This document shows positions 37,508 through 47,336 of a stretch of DNA of 64,000 nucleotides, piece by piece. The stretch is from Enterobacter cloacae subsp. cloacae ATCC 13047 (GTDB taxonomy: Bacteria > Pseudomonadota > Gammaproteobacteria > Enterobacterales > Enterobacteriaceae). The stretch lies in NCBI RefSeq assembly GCF_000025565.1, contig NC_014121.1:186001-250000 (forward strand), written 5' to 3'. The notes below the pieces were generated by a model. That model saw only the letters and a list, made by a program, of their open reading frames with translations. It was not told the DNA's origin and did no database searches. How positions within the stretch are numbered: position 1 is the first letter of the stretch; the number at the start of each line of letters is the position of its first letter. The translations under genes were made by a program, and so were the position numbers.

Positions 37508-37579
37508 GTCGCTTCATTCCCCGGCAAGGTCGTTCATTCCCAATTCTAGGCATTTCATTCCGTTTCTCCTGCATCTCAT
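37508..37579 (+). promoter_or_regulatory. Four phased YpdB (PyrR)-type half-sites upstream of yhjX
   Basis: Decamers GTCGCTTCAT (37508), GGTCGTTCAT (37528), GGCATTTCAT (37549) and TGCATCTCAT (37570) are spaced 20, 21 and 21 bases apart, two helical turns each. GGCATTTCAT equals the half-site reported for the LytTR regulator YpdB at the E. coli yhjX promoter, where two copies occur. The first two copies here are diverged. Confidence 0.65.
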
Positions 37580-37662
37580 GCCGTTTTCCCCCAGCGGTAT
37601 CAGGGTTTTGTTTATCGTTGTCCTCAGCAAATTCCCTTACTTTCTCTTGCAGGACAACTGCC

Positions 37663-38865
37663 ATGAATACATCTTCCTACAATCGTACACGCTGGCTGAC
37701 GCTCTTTGGCACCATCGTCACCCAGTTTGCGTTGGGCTCGGTCTATACCTGGAGCCTGTTTAACAGTGCCCTTTCCGACAAGCTCGGCGCGCCGATCAGT
37801 CAGGTGGCGTTCTCTTTCGGTTTGCTAAGCCTTGGGCTGGCGCTGTCCTCTTCGGTTGCGGGCAAATTGCAGGAGCGGTTCGGCGTGAAACGCGTCACGA
37901 TGGCCTCGGGGATCCTGCTGGGATTGGGCTTTTTCCTGACGGCGTATTCAAACAACCTGTTGATGCTCTGGCTGAGCGCCGGGGTACTGGTCGGTCTGGC
38001 GGACGGTGCCGGTTATCTGCTGACCCTGTCGAACTGCGTCAAATGGTTCCCGGAGCGTAAAGGGTTAATCTCCGCGTTTGCCATCGGTTCTTATGGCCTG
38101 GGCAGCCTCGGATTTAAATTTATCGACTCTCATCTGCTGGCGTCGGTTGGCCTCGAAAAAACCTTCATGATCTGGGGGGCTATCGTCCTGGTGATGATCC
38201 TGTTTGGCGCGACGCTGATGAAAGACGCACCGCAGCAGGAAGTGAAAACCGTTAACGGCGTGATGGAGAATGACTTCACCCTGGCTCAATCCATGCGTAA
38301 ACCCCAGTACTGGATGCTGGCGGTGATGTTCCTGACGGCCTGCATGAGTGGCCTGTATGTGATTGGTGTGGCGAAAGATATCGCGCAGGGCATGGTTAAA
38401 CTGGATGCCATGACGGCGGCAAATGCGGTGACCGTGATCTCTATCGCTAACCTGTCTGGTCGTCTGGTGCTGGGTATCCTGTCCGACAAGATTGCCCGTA
38501 TCCGCGTGATTACCCTTGGACAGGTGGTTTCACTGGTGGGTATGGCGGCTCTGCTGTTTGCGCCCCTGAATGAAGCGACTTTCTTTGCTGCGATTGCCTG
38601 CGTGGCCTTTAACTTCGGCGGCACCATCACGGTGTTCCCGTCACTGGTGAGCGAGTTCTTTGGTCTGAACAACCTGGCGAAAAATTACGGCGTGATTTAC
38701 TTAGGCTTTGGCATCGGCAGCATTTGCGGCTCGTTAATTGCCTCGCTGTTCGGCGGATTCTATGTCACCTTCTGCGTAATATTCGCCCTGTTGATTATTT
38801 CACTGGCCCTGTCGACGACGATTCGGCAGCCGCAGCGCGAAGTGTTTAATGAAGCACATGCTTAA
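37663..38865 (+). CDS. yhjX: MFS transporter YhjX
   Basis: YhjX is a 12-helix major facilitator of the oxalate:formate antiporter-like group. In E. coli it is strongly induced by extracellular pyruvate through the YpdA/YpdB two-component system, and its substrate is still uncertain. Starting at 37663 it has 400 residues (E. coli 402) and begins with TRWLTLFGTIVTQFALGSVYTWSLFN. Family loops include GKLQERFGVKRV between helices 2 and 3 and GILSDKIARIRV between helices 8 and 9. The phased half-sites 84-155 bases upstream support conserved control. Confidence 0.94.
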   Translation: MNTSSYNRTRWLTLFGTIVTQFALGSVYTWSLFNSALSDKLGAPISQVAFSFGLLSLGLALSSSVAGKLQERFGVKRVTMASGILLGLGFFLTAYSNNLLMLWLSAGVLVGLADGAGYLLTLSNCVKWFPERKGLISAFAIGSYGLGSLGFKFIDSHLLASVGLEKTFMIWGAIVLVMILFGATLMKDAPQQEVKTVNGVMENDFTLAQSMRKPQYWMLAVMFLTACMSGLYVIGVAKDIAQGMVKLDAMTAANAVTVISIANLSGRLVLGILSDKIARIRVITLGQVVSLVGMAALLFAPLNEATFFAAIACVAFNFGGTITVFPSLVSEFFGLNNLAKNYGVIYLGFGIGSICGSLIASLFGGFYVTFCVIFALLIISLALSTTIRQPQREVFNEAHA

Positions 38866-38872
38866 CCTAAAT

Positions 38873-38900
38873 TAAAGAGGCCTTAACGGCCTCTTTAACC
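38873..38900 (+). terminator. Terminator-like hairpin after yhjX
   Basis: TAAAGAGGCC-TTAA-CGGCCTCTTTA is a perfect stem shortly after the stop codon. The following T run is short and interrupted. Confidence 0.75.
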
Positions 38901-39104
38901 TTTATTTGATATGCTTCCAGACTTGTTATTTTGTAAAAATTTGCACCGATCACATTCTCCGCTGCCACTTTTCTCTCCCGCTGTGGTCTACTTACGGCGC
39001 TTGTAGACGTTTCTGATAACGCTTTCTTACGCATTTACTTACTCTGTCCGCTTTCTCACTGAGATTCGGCGGGTTTTTATACCCCTTCCCCCAGGGTTGT
39101 TTGC

Positions 39105-40799
39105 ATGAAATACATTAGGTCTATTACCCAGCAAAGATTGTGTCTGATGCTGGCTGTCTATATCGGATTATTTCTGAATGGCGCGGTGCTGTTCAGACGA
39201 GTGGAAGGTTATTTCGAAGACCTCACCGTAAGAAATGGAATTTTTGCCGCTATTGAAGTGTTCGGCTCCGTCCTCGCGACATTTTTCTTGTTACGCCTGT
39301 TATCTCTCTTCGGCCGTCGCACGTGGCAAATTCTGGCCTCGCTGGTGGTGATAATTTCCGCCGCCGCCAGCTATTACATGACCTTTATGAACGTCGTCAT
39401 TGGCTACGGTATCGTTGCGTCGGTAATGACCACTGACATTGATCTCTCGAAAGAGGTTGTGGGTAAAGGCTTTATCGTCTGGACAATTTTAACCTGTCTG
39501 CTCCCACTCTTCTTTATCTGGAGTAATACCTGCCGCTATACGTTGTTACGCCAGTTGCGCACTCGTGGACAGCGGATCCGCACTGTCGCCGTGGTCCTGC
39601 TGGCCGGTTTGCTGGTATGGGCGCCTATTCGCCTGATGGAAAAACAGCAAAAACGCATCGAAAAGGCAACGGGTGTCGATATGCCAAGCTATGGCGGCGT
39701 TGTGGCCAACTCGTATCTGCCGTCAAACTGGCTTTCAGCGTTAGGTCTCTATGCCTGGGCGCAGGCGGATGAATCCAGCGATGTGAAATCGCTGATGAAT
39801 CCGACCAAAAAATTCCACTACGAGGCACCCGCTGACGGGCTCGATGATACTTACGTCGTGTTTGTTATTGGTGAAACAACGCGCTGGGATCATATGGGTA
39901 TTCTGGGCTATGACCGTGATACCACGCCTAAACTGGCACAGGAAAAGAACCTGGTGGCTTACCGCGGCTATTCTTGTGATACCGCCACAAAGCTTTCGCT
40001 GCGCTGTATGTTTGTACGTGAAGGCGGTGCGAGTGATAACCCGCAGCGTACTCTTAAAGAGCAGAATGTATTTGCCGTACTAAAGCAGCTTGGCTTCAGC
40101 TCAGACTTGTTCGCCATGCAAAGTGAGATGTGGTTCTACACCAACACCCTTGCCGATAACATCGCGTACCGTGAGCAGATTGGCGCCGAGCCGCGTAACC
40201 GCGGTAAGACCGTTGATGACATGCTGCTACTCTCAGAAATGGAGCAGTCGCTGAAAAATCATCCGCAGGGTAAGCATCTTATTGTTCTGCACACCAAGGG
40301 ATCGCACTACAGCTACTATCAGCGTTACACGCGTGATTTCGCAAAATGGCAACCTGAGTGCATCGGTATTAATAAATACTGCAGCAAGCAGGAGCTGATT
40401 AATGCCTATGATAACTCGGTGCTGTATGTGGATACGTTCCTCAGCCGGGTAATTGACCAGCTTCGCGATAAGAAAGCGATTGTGATCTATGCGGCTGATC
40501 ATGGCGAGTCCATCAACGAGCAAGAGCATTTGCACGGTACGCCGCGTAAGCTGGCGCCGCCGGAGCAATTCCGTGTACCGATGATTATGTGGATGTCAGA
40601 TAAGTACCTGGAGAACCCTGACAAAGCCAAAATGTTTGCTCATCTGAAACAGCAGGCAGAAATTAAGGTACCGCGCCGTCACGTTGAGTTGTACGACACC
40701 ATCATGGGTTGCCTGGGTTATACCTCTCCGGACGGGGGGATTAACGAAAATAACAACTGGTGCAAACTGCCTGAAAGCAGCCAGAAAGCCGCGCAGTAG
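39105..40799 (+). CDS. eptB: Kdo2-lipid A phosphoethanolamine transferase EptB
   Basis: EptB adds phosphoethanolamine to the outer Kdo of lipopolysaccharide. It has an N-terminal domain of about five membrane helices (residues 10-190) and a periplasmic alkaline-phosphatase-type domain. The nucleophile threonine is in VIGETTRWDHMGILGYDRDTTPKL, and metal ligands are in SCDTATKLSLRC and IYAADHGESINEQEHLHGTPR. The length is 564 residues (E. coli 563). The 240-base upstream gap contains no other gene; in E. coli eptB is under sigma-E and the sRNA MgrR, but I could not place a sigma-E box here. Confidence 0.95.
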   Translation: MKYIRSITQQRLCLMLAVYIGLFLNGAVLFRRVEGYFEDLTVRNGIFAAIEVFGSVLATFFLLRLLSLFGRRTWQILASLVVIISAAASYYMTFMNVVIGYGIVASVMTTDIDLSKEVVGKGFIVWTILTCLLPLFFIWSNTCRYTLLRQLRTRGQRIRTVAVVLLAGLLVWAPIRLMEKQQKRIEKATGVDMPSYGGVVANSYLPSNWLSALGLYAWAQADESSDVKSLMNPTKKFHYEAPADGLDDTYVVFVIGETTRWDHMGILGYDRDTTPKLAQEKNLVAYRGYSCDTATKLSLRCMFVREGGASDNPQRTLKEQNVFAVLKQLGFSSDLFAMQSEMWFYTNTLADNIAYREQIGAEPRNRGKTVDDMLLLSEMEQSLKNHPQGKHLIVLHTKGSHYSYYQRYTRDFAKWQPECIGINKYCSKQELINAYDNSVLYVDTFLSRVIDQLRDKKAIVIYAADHGESINEQEHLHGTPRKLAPPEQFRVPMIMWMSDKYLENPDKAKMFAHLKQQAEIKVPRRHVELYDTIMGCLGYTSPDGGINENNNWCKLPESSQKAAQ

Positions 40800-40804
40800 C
40801 TTGC

Positions 40805-40838
40805 CTGGCGAGTTTATCGCCAGTTGAATGGCTTTTTT
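40805..40838 (+). terminator. Possible terminator after eptB
   Basis: CTGGCGA-GTTTA-TCGCCAG forms a 7-bp stem, with a T6 run 9 bases later. The offset makes efficiency uncertain. Confidence 0.45.
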
Positions 40839-40849
40839 AAATTAAGGGA

Positions 40850-40878
40850 TTGACGGGGGCGCACCTCAGCAGTAAGAT
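40850..40878 (+). promoter_or_regulatory. Promoter of the tRNA-Pro gene
   Basis: TTGACG (40850-40855) and TAAGAT (40873-40878) are 17 bases apart. A GC-rich discriminator (GCGCTCCGC) follows, as is usual for growth-rate-controlled stable RNA promoters. Confidence 0.75.
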
Positions 40879-40890
40879 GCGCTCCGCATT

Positions 40891-40967
40891 CGGCGAGTAG
40901 CGCAGCTTGGTAGCGCAACTGGTTTGGGACCAGTGGGTCGGAGGTTCGAATCCTCTCTCGCCGACCA
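40891..40967 (+). tRNA. tRNA-Pro (anticodon UGG)
   Basis: The 77-nt cloverleaf includes an encoded CCA end, acceptor CGGCGAG/CTCGCCG, and an anticodon stem ACTGG/CCAGT with loop TTTGGGA, giving anticodon UGG. The sequence equals my recollection of E. coli proM, while its position between eptB and dppA is that of E. coli proK (CGG). I therefore leave the symbol empty. Confidence 0.93.
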
Positions 40968-40973
40968 CATTCT

Positions 40974-41005
40974 AAAAAGGGCTAACCGCAAGGTTAGCCC
41001 TTTTT
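40974..41005 (+). terminator. Terminator after tRNA-Pro
   Basis: AAAAAGGGCTAACC-GCAA-GGTTAGCCCTTTTT is a long, perfect hairpin with a T5 tail, directly after the tRNA. Confidence 0.95.
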
Positions 41006-41007
41006 GC

Positions 41008-41587
41008 ATTAACGCTTTATTCGTCCAGATTAGTCAAAACACCTCTTAGTCCTGCTTCTTCCTGCCTGTTAGTGATTTTGTGACATAATCCATTGTATTT
41101 TTTTATATATAGATTGATCTTTTTTCGCGTTGCTTATGGATAACCTCAGCATTTTTCGCTGTGCGTTTTAACGTTCGCGGTATTTAGTGCTCAGATAATC
41201 ACCGTTCTGCAAGAAAATTTACCCATTCTGAATAAAAGTTAATCACTGATTGTTGCGAAATATGAAGATATTTGTGCTGCAACATGACGAGTAGCATAAA
41301 TTTCCCTGCTGAAAACTGGCGTACATAGTTTTTTTAATCTTTGTTTGCGGTTTCTCACACTCAGCGTAAATCCCCGTCACCTGTATTGACGTTTTCACAT
41401 TCTGTTGACAGATTGTAGGGCACGAGGGGCATTTCAGGGACGATCTGCGCTGCAACTCCAACGCTCTTCTGAAAGGATTCTCCATCCCTTTAACGCCTTC
41501 GGGCATCACCGACCGGACCGGGTAAAAAATAAATAAAGGTCAGGCGGCGTAACACAACAAAGCAAAACATCACATTGGAGCAGAATA
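41008..41587 (+). promoter_or_regulatory. dppA upstream region and leader with a GcvB target
   Basis: The 580-base region has no convincing gene. TTGACG at 41386-41391 could be the -35 of the dppA promoter, giving a leader near the 165 bases known in E. coli, but the -10 is poor. AACACAACAAAGCAAAACATCACA-type sequence at 41551-41574 is complementary to the GU-rich R1 segment of the sRNA GcvB, the known repressor of dppA. TTGGAG at 41575-41580 is the ribosome-binding site, so GcvB pairing would block initiation. The upstream AT-rich half probably holds activator sites. Confidence 0.65.
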
Positions 41588-43195
41588 ATGAGTATTTCCT
41601 TGAAGAAGTCAGGGATGCTGAAGCTTGGTCTGAGCCTGGTGGCTATGACCGTGGCAGCAAGCGTACAGGCAAAAACCCTGGTTTACTGTTCTGAAGGCTC
41701 GCCGGAAGGCTTTAACCCACAGCTCTTTACCTCTGGTACGACTTACGACGCAAGCTCTGTGCCGATCTATAACCGTCTGGTTGAATTCAAAACCGGCACC
41801 ACGGAAGTGATTCCTGGCCTGGCGGAGAAGTGGGACGTCAGCGAAGACGGTAAAACCTATACCTTCCACCTGCGCCAGGGCGTGAAGTGGCAGGACAGCA
41901 AAGAATTCAAACCAACGCGCGACTTCAACGCCGATGACGTTGTGTTCTCCTTCGATCGTCAGAAAAACGCTCAGAACCCGTACCACAAAGTGTCCGGCGG
42001 CAGCTATGAGTACTTCGAAGGGATGGGTCTGCCAGACCTGATCGCTGAAGTGAAAAAAGTGGACGATAAAACCGTTCAGTTCGTGCTGACTCGCCCGGAA
42101 GCGCCATTCCTGGCAGACCTGGCCATGGACTTCGCCTCTATCCTCTCTAAAGAGTACGCGGACAACATGCTGAAAGCCGGCACGCCGGAAAAAGTGGACC
42201 TGAACCCAATCGGTACCGGTCCGTTCCAGCTGCTGCAGTACCAGAAAGACTCCCGTATTCTGTACAAAGCGTTCCCGGGCTACTGGGGTACCAAACCACA
42301 GATCGACCGTCTGGTCTTCTCCATCACGCCTGACGCGTCTGTGCGTTACGCAAAACTGCAGAAAAACGAATGCCAGGTTATGCCCTACCCGAACCCGGCT
42401 GATATCGCCCGCATGAAGCAGGACAAGAATATCAACCTGATGGAGCAGGCTGGCCTGAACGTGGGCTATCTCTCCTTCAACACCGAGAAGAAACCGTTTG
42501 ATGACGTGAAAGTGCGTCAGGCGCTGACTTATGCGGTGAACAAAGAAGCGATCATCAAGGCCGTTTACCAGGGCGCTGGCGTTGCGGCTAAAAACCTGAT
42601 CCCGCCAACCATGTGGGGCTATAACGATGACGTTAAAGACTACACCTACGACCCAGAGAAAGCGAAAGCGCTGCTGAAGGAAGCAGGGCAGGATAAAGGC
42701 TTTACCGTTGAACTGTGGGCGATGCCGGTACAGCGTCCGTACAACCCGAACGCACGCCGTATGGCTGAAATGGTTCAGGCTGACTGGGCGAAAATCGGCG
42801 TTCAGGCCAAGATTGTTACCTACGAGTGGGGCGAGTATCTGAAGCGCGCCAAAGCGGGTGAGCATCAGGCAGTGATGATGGGCTGGACCGGTGACAACGG
42901 GGATCCGGACAACTTCTTCGCCACCCTCTTCAGCTGTGCGGCGGCAAAAGACGGCTCTAACTACTCTCGCTGGTGTTACAAGCCGTTTGAAGACCTGATC
43001 CAGCCGGCACGTGCCACCGACGATCACAACAAACGTATTGAACTCTACAAGCAGGCACAGGTTGTTATGCACGATCAGGCTCCGGCTCTGATTGTTGCTC
43101 ACTCCACCGTGTACGAGCCAGTGCGCAAAGAAGTGAAAGGCTACGTGGTTGATCCGCTGGGCAAACACCACTTCGAAAACGTATCTGTTGAATAA
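41588..43195 (+). CDS. dppA: Periplasmic dipeptide-binding protein DppA
   Basis: DppA binds dipeptides, and haem in E. coli, for the DppBCDF importer, and acts as a dipeptide chemotaxis receptor with Tap. It has 535 residues, as in E. coli. A signal peptide ends at AASVQA, before KTLVYCSEGSPEGFNPQLFTSG. The SBP-family-5 core is intact, including the cysteine pairs near residues 34/262 and 450/463. Inverted CCCTCACCC-type repeats follow the gene and may keep its message more abundant than dppBCDF. Confidence 0.98.
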   Translation: MSISLKKSGMLKLGLSLVAMTVAASVQAKTLVYCSEGSPEGFNPQLFTSGTTYDASSVPIYNRLVEFKTGTTEVIPGLAEKWDVSEDGKTYTFHLRQGVKWQDSKEFKPTRDFNADDVVFSFDRQKNAQNPYHKVSGGSYEYFEGMGLPDLIAEVKKVDDKTVQFVLTRPEAPFLADLAMDFASILSKEYADNMLKAGTPEKVDLNPIGTGPFQLLQYQKDSRILYKAFPGYWGTKPQIDRLVFSITPDASVRYAKLQKNECQVMPYPNPADIARMKQDKNINLMEQAGLNVGYLSFNTEKKPFDDVKVRQALTYAVNKEAIIKAVYQGAGVAAKNLIPPTMWGYNDDVKDYTYDPEKAKALLKEAGQDKGFTVELWAMPVQRPYNPNARRMAEMVQADWAKIGVQAKIVTYEWGEYLKRAKAGEHQAVMMGWTGDNGDPDNFFATLFSCAAAKDGSNYSRWCYKPFEDLIQPARATDDHNKRIELYKQAQVVMHDQAPALIVAHSTVYEPVRKEVKGYVVDPLGKHHFENVSVE

Positions 43196-43210
43196 TCAGT
43201 AGGGTGTTCT

Positions 43211-43243
43211 CCCTCTCCCTGTGGGAGAGGGCAGGGGTGAGGG
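43211..43243. repeat. CCCTCACCC-type repeat, inverted copy, dppA-dppB gap
   Basis: CCCTCTCCC-TGT-GGGAGAGGG is followed by GGGGTGAGGG, so the element runs opposite to the copy at 43258. The two form a long head-to-head palindrome 15 bases after the dppA stop. Confidence 0.85.
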
Positions 43244-43257
43244 GCGTGCCATGCTTG

Positions 43258-43289
43258 CCCTCACCCTAACCCTCTCCCGCGGGAGAGGG
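43258..43289. repeat. CCCTCACCC-type repeat, direct copy, dppA-dppB gap
   Basis: CCCTCACCC then CCCTCTCCC-GC-GGGAGAGGG forms the right half of the pair. The combined structure could stop 3' exonucleases or reduce read-through into dppB. Confidence 0.85.
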
Positions 43290-43356
43290 AAGTTACATTT
43301 GTGAGCAATACAGACGCCACGCCACTGGTCGTGCGTCTTCAGAGAGAATCCGGGTT

Positions 43357-44376
43357 ATGTTGCAGTTCATCCTCCGACGTCTGGGACTTGTCATCCCCAC
43401 GTTTATCGGTATCACCCTTCTCACTTTTGCCTTCGTCCATATGATCCCCGGCGACCCGGTAATGATTATGGCGGGCGAGCGTGGTATTTCCCCTGAACGT
43501 CATGCGCAGTTGCTGGCTGAACTCGGCCTCGATAAGCCGATGTGGCAGCAGTACCTCCACTATATCTGGGGCGTTATGCACGGTGACTTAGGGATTTCAC
43601 TGAAAAGCCGTCTTCCGGTGTGGGACGAGTTCGTGCCGCGTTTTAAAGCGACACTGGAGCTTGGCATCTGCGCCATGATTTTTGCCACTGCGGTGGGTAT
43701 CCCTGTCGGGGTGCTGGCTGCCGTTAAACGTGGCTCTATTTTTGACCATACCGCTGTGGGCCTGGCGCTGACCGGCTACTCCATGCCGATCTTCTGGTGG
43801 GGCATGATGTTGATTATGCTGGTCTCGGTGCAGCTTAACCTGACGCCGGTCTCCGGACGCGTCAGCGATATGGTCTTCCTCGATGATTCCAACCCGTTGA
43901 CCGGCTTCATGCTGATTGATACGGCGATATGGGGTGAAGAGGGCAACTTTATTGATGCGGTCGCGCATATGATCCTGCCGGCGATGGTGCTCGGCACGAT
44001 CCCTCTGGCGGTAATCGTGCGTATGACCCGTTCGTCAATGCTGGAAGTGCTGGGCGAGGATTATATTCGTACCGCGCGTGCCAAGGGTCTGACGCGTATG
44101 CGAGTCATCATCGTTCATGCGCTGCGTAACGCCATGCTGCCGGTGGTGACCGTTATCGGTCTGCAGGTGGGTACGCTGCTGGCAGGGGCGATCCTGACCG
44201 AAACCATCTTCTCCTGGCCGGGCCTTGGCCGCTGGCTGATTGACGCGCTGCAACGCCGTGACTATCCGGTCGTGCAGGGCGGTGTATTGCTGGTCGCGAC
44301 GATGATTATTCTCGTCAACCTGCTGGTCGATTTGCTGTACGGCGTGGTGAACCCGCGTATTCGTCATAAGAAGTAA
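43357..44376 (+). CDS. dppB: Dipeptide ABC transporter permease DppB
   Basis: DppB is one of two inner-membrane permeases of the dipeptide importer. It has 339 residues (E. coli 339) and about six membrane segments. The family cytoplasmic loop that docks the ATPase is EVLGEDYIRTARAKGLTRMRVIIVHALRNAMLPVV, near residues 228-262. It follows the repeat pair and precedes dppC by 9 bases. Confidence 0.97.
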   Translation: MLQFILRRLGLVIPTFIGITLLTFAFVHMIPGDPVMIMAGERGISPERHAQLLAELGLDKPMWQQYLHYIWGVMHGDLGISLKSRLPVWDEFVPRFKATLELGICAMIFATAVGIPVGVLAAVKRGSIFDHTAVGLALTGYSMPIFWWGMMLIMLVSVQLNLTPVSGRVSDMVFLDDSNPLTGFMLIDTAIWGEEGNFIDAVAHMILPAMVLGTIPLAVIVRMTRSSMLEVLGEDYIRTARAKGLTRMRVIIVHALRNAMLPVVTVIGLQVGTLLAGAILTETIFSWPGLGRWLIDALQRRDYPVVQGGVLLVATMIILVNLLVDLLYGVVNPRIRHKK

Positions 44377-44385
44377 GGGGCCATC

Positions 44386-45289
44386 ATGTCACACGTTTCT
44401 GAAAATAAAGTGGTTGCTGCACCGGTTCCAATGACGCCGCTGCAGGAATTCTGGCACTACTTCAAGCGTAATAAAGGCGCGGTAGTGGGGCTGGTCTATG
44501 TCTCTGTCATGATCCTGATTGCCGTGTTTGCAAACGTGCTTGCACCGTATAACCCGGCGGATCAGTTCCGTGACGCGCTGCTGGCCCCCCCTGCATGGCA
44601 GGACGGCGGGAGCCCTGGCTCACCTGTTGGGTACCGATGATGTAGGTCGCGACGTGTTGTCGCGTCTGATGTACGGCGCGCGTCTGTCGCTGCTGGTAGG
44701 CTGCCTGGTGGTGGTGCTGTCCCTGATCATGGGGATCATCCTCGGCCTGGTTGCGGGTTATTTTGGCGGCATTGTTGATAACATCATCATGCGTATCGTC
44801 GACATCATGCTGGCGCTGCCAAGCCTGCTGCTGGCCCTGGTGCTGGTGGCGATATTTGGCCCGTCGATCGGTAACGCCGCGCTTGCGCTGACCTTCGTGG
44901 CACTCCCTCACTACGTGCGTTTAACCCGTGCGGCAGTGCTGGTGGAAGTGAACCGCGACTACGTCACCGCGTCCCGCGTGGCCGGTGCCGGTGCGATGCG
45001 CCAGATGTTCGTCAATATCTTCCCGAACTGCCTTGCGCCGCTGATTGTTCAGGCGTCGCTCGGCTTCTCTAACGCCATTCTTGATATGGCCGCTCTTGGC
45101 TTCCTGGGCATGGGTGCGCAGCCGCCAACACCGGAGTGGGGCACGATGCTCTCCGACGTGTTGCAGTTCGCACAAAGCGCCTGGTGGGTTGTCACCTTCC
45201 CGGGTCTGGCAATTCTGCTGACGGTGCTGGCATTTAACCTGATGGGTGATGGTCTGCGCGATGCACTTGATCCCAAACTGAAGCAGTAA
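44386..45289 (+). pseudogene. dppC: dppC, interrupted by a one-base frameshift
   Basis: DppC is the second permease of the dipeptide importer (300 aa in E. coli). The frame from 44386 matches DppC through LLAPPAWQDGGS and then shifts, stopping at 44638-44640 after 84 residues. The remaining protein continues perfectly in the +1 frame from LAHLLGTDDVGRDVLSRLMYG to DPKLKQ at 45289. AGCCCTGG at 44611-44618 has one C too many compared with the expected AGCCTGG, so the insertion lies at 44613-44615. Removing one C restores exactly 300 codons. Either this is a real mutation that should disable DppBCDF, or it is a sequencing error. All other dpp genes look intact. Confidence 0.93.
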
Positions 45290-45299
45290 GAGGCACGAG

Positions 45300-46279
<980 letters not shown>

Positions 46280-46283
<4 letters not shown>

Positions 46284-47293
46284 GTACGCAACAGGCCACC
46301 ACGCAACAACCGCTGTTGCAGGCTATCGACCTGAAAAAACACTACCCGGTGAAGAAGGGGATTTTTGCCCCTGAGCGCCTGGTGAAAGCGCTGGACGGCG
46401 TCTCCTTTACCCTCGAACGCGGTAAAACGCTGGCGGTGGTCGGGGAGTCGGGCTGCGGCAAATCAACCTTAGGCCGTCTGTTGACGATGATTGAAACGCC
46501 TACCGGCGGCGAACTCTATTATCAGGGGCAGGATCTGCTCAAGCACGATCCGCAGGCGCAGAAGCTGCGTCGCCAGAAAATCCAGATTGTGTTCCAGAAC
46601 CCGTACGGTTCATTGAACCCGCGCAAGAAAGTGGGGCAGATTCTGGAAGAGCCGCTGCTGATTAACAGTAATCTCAGCAAAGAGCAGCGTCGTGAAAAAG
46701 CGCTGGCGATGATGGCGAAAGTCGGCCTGAAAACCGAGCATTACGATCGCTACCCGCATATGTTCTCTGGCGGTCAGCGCCAGCGTATCGCCATCGCCCG
46801 TGGCCTGATGCTCGATCCGGATGTCGTGATTGCCGATGAACCGGTCTCAGCGCTCGACGTTTCCGTGCGCGCACAGGTGCTGAATCTGATGATGGATCTG
46901 CAGCAGGAGCTGGGGCTGTCTTACGTATTTATCTCCCACGACCTGTCGGTGGTAGAGCATATCGCTGATGAAGTGATGGTGATGTATCTGGGGCGCTGCG
47001 TGGAGAAGGGGACGAAAGATCAGATCTTTAATAACCCTCGCCACCCGTACACCCAGGCGCTGCTCTCTGCGACACCGCGCCTGAACCCGGACGATCGTCG
47101 TGAGCGTATTAAGCTGACCGGTGAACTGCCAAGTCCGCTGAATCCACCTCCGGGATGTGCGTTCAACGCCCGCTGCATTCGCCGCTTTGGCCCTTGCACC
47201 CAGCTACAGCCGCAGCTGAAAGATTATCGCGGTCAGCTGGTGGCCTGCTTTGCGGTCGATCAGGATGAAAACGGCGAAAAGCCTCAGGCGTAA
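46280..47293 (+). CDS. dppF: Dipeptide ABC transporter ATP-binding protein DppF
   Basis: DppF is the partner ATPase of DppD. The 337-residue protein has [26 protein letters not shown] and [13 protein letters not shown], and the C-terminal cysteine-containing extension [19 protein letters not shown] overlap with dppD implies translational coupling. It ends at a strong terminator, beyond which the coaA gene is convergent; in E. coli K-12 the neighbour here is yhjV. Confidence 0.98.
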
Positions 47294-47297
47294 ACAA

Positions 47298-47324
47298 AAA
47301 AACCGGCGTTGAGCCGGTTTTTTT
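47298..47324 (+). terminator. Terminator after dppF, at the dpp-coaA junction
   Basis: AAAAACCGGC-GTTGA-GCCGGTTTTTTT is a strong stem with T and A runs on both sides, so it can end both dppF and the convergent coaA. Confidence 0.93.
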
Positions 47325-47336
47325 ATGTCTGCTAAC

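Noticed and set aside
41609..43171. A 520-codon open frame antisense to dppA
   Set aside because: Its composition is typical of a reverse-frame shadow (runs of His, Arg, Val and Phe), and DppA is intact on the sense strand.
43211..43289. CRISPR-like repeats
   Set aside because: The copies are inverted, only two adjacent, and belong to a palindrome family scattered across the window. There are no regular spacers or cas genes.
44519..45289. A separate gene starting inside dppC
   Set aside because: Its first 30 codons read dppC sequence in the wrong frame. The part that matches a protein is the C-terminal DppC, so it is one frameshifted gene.
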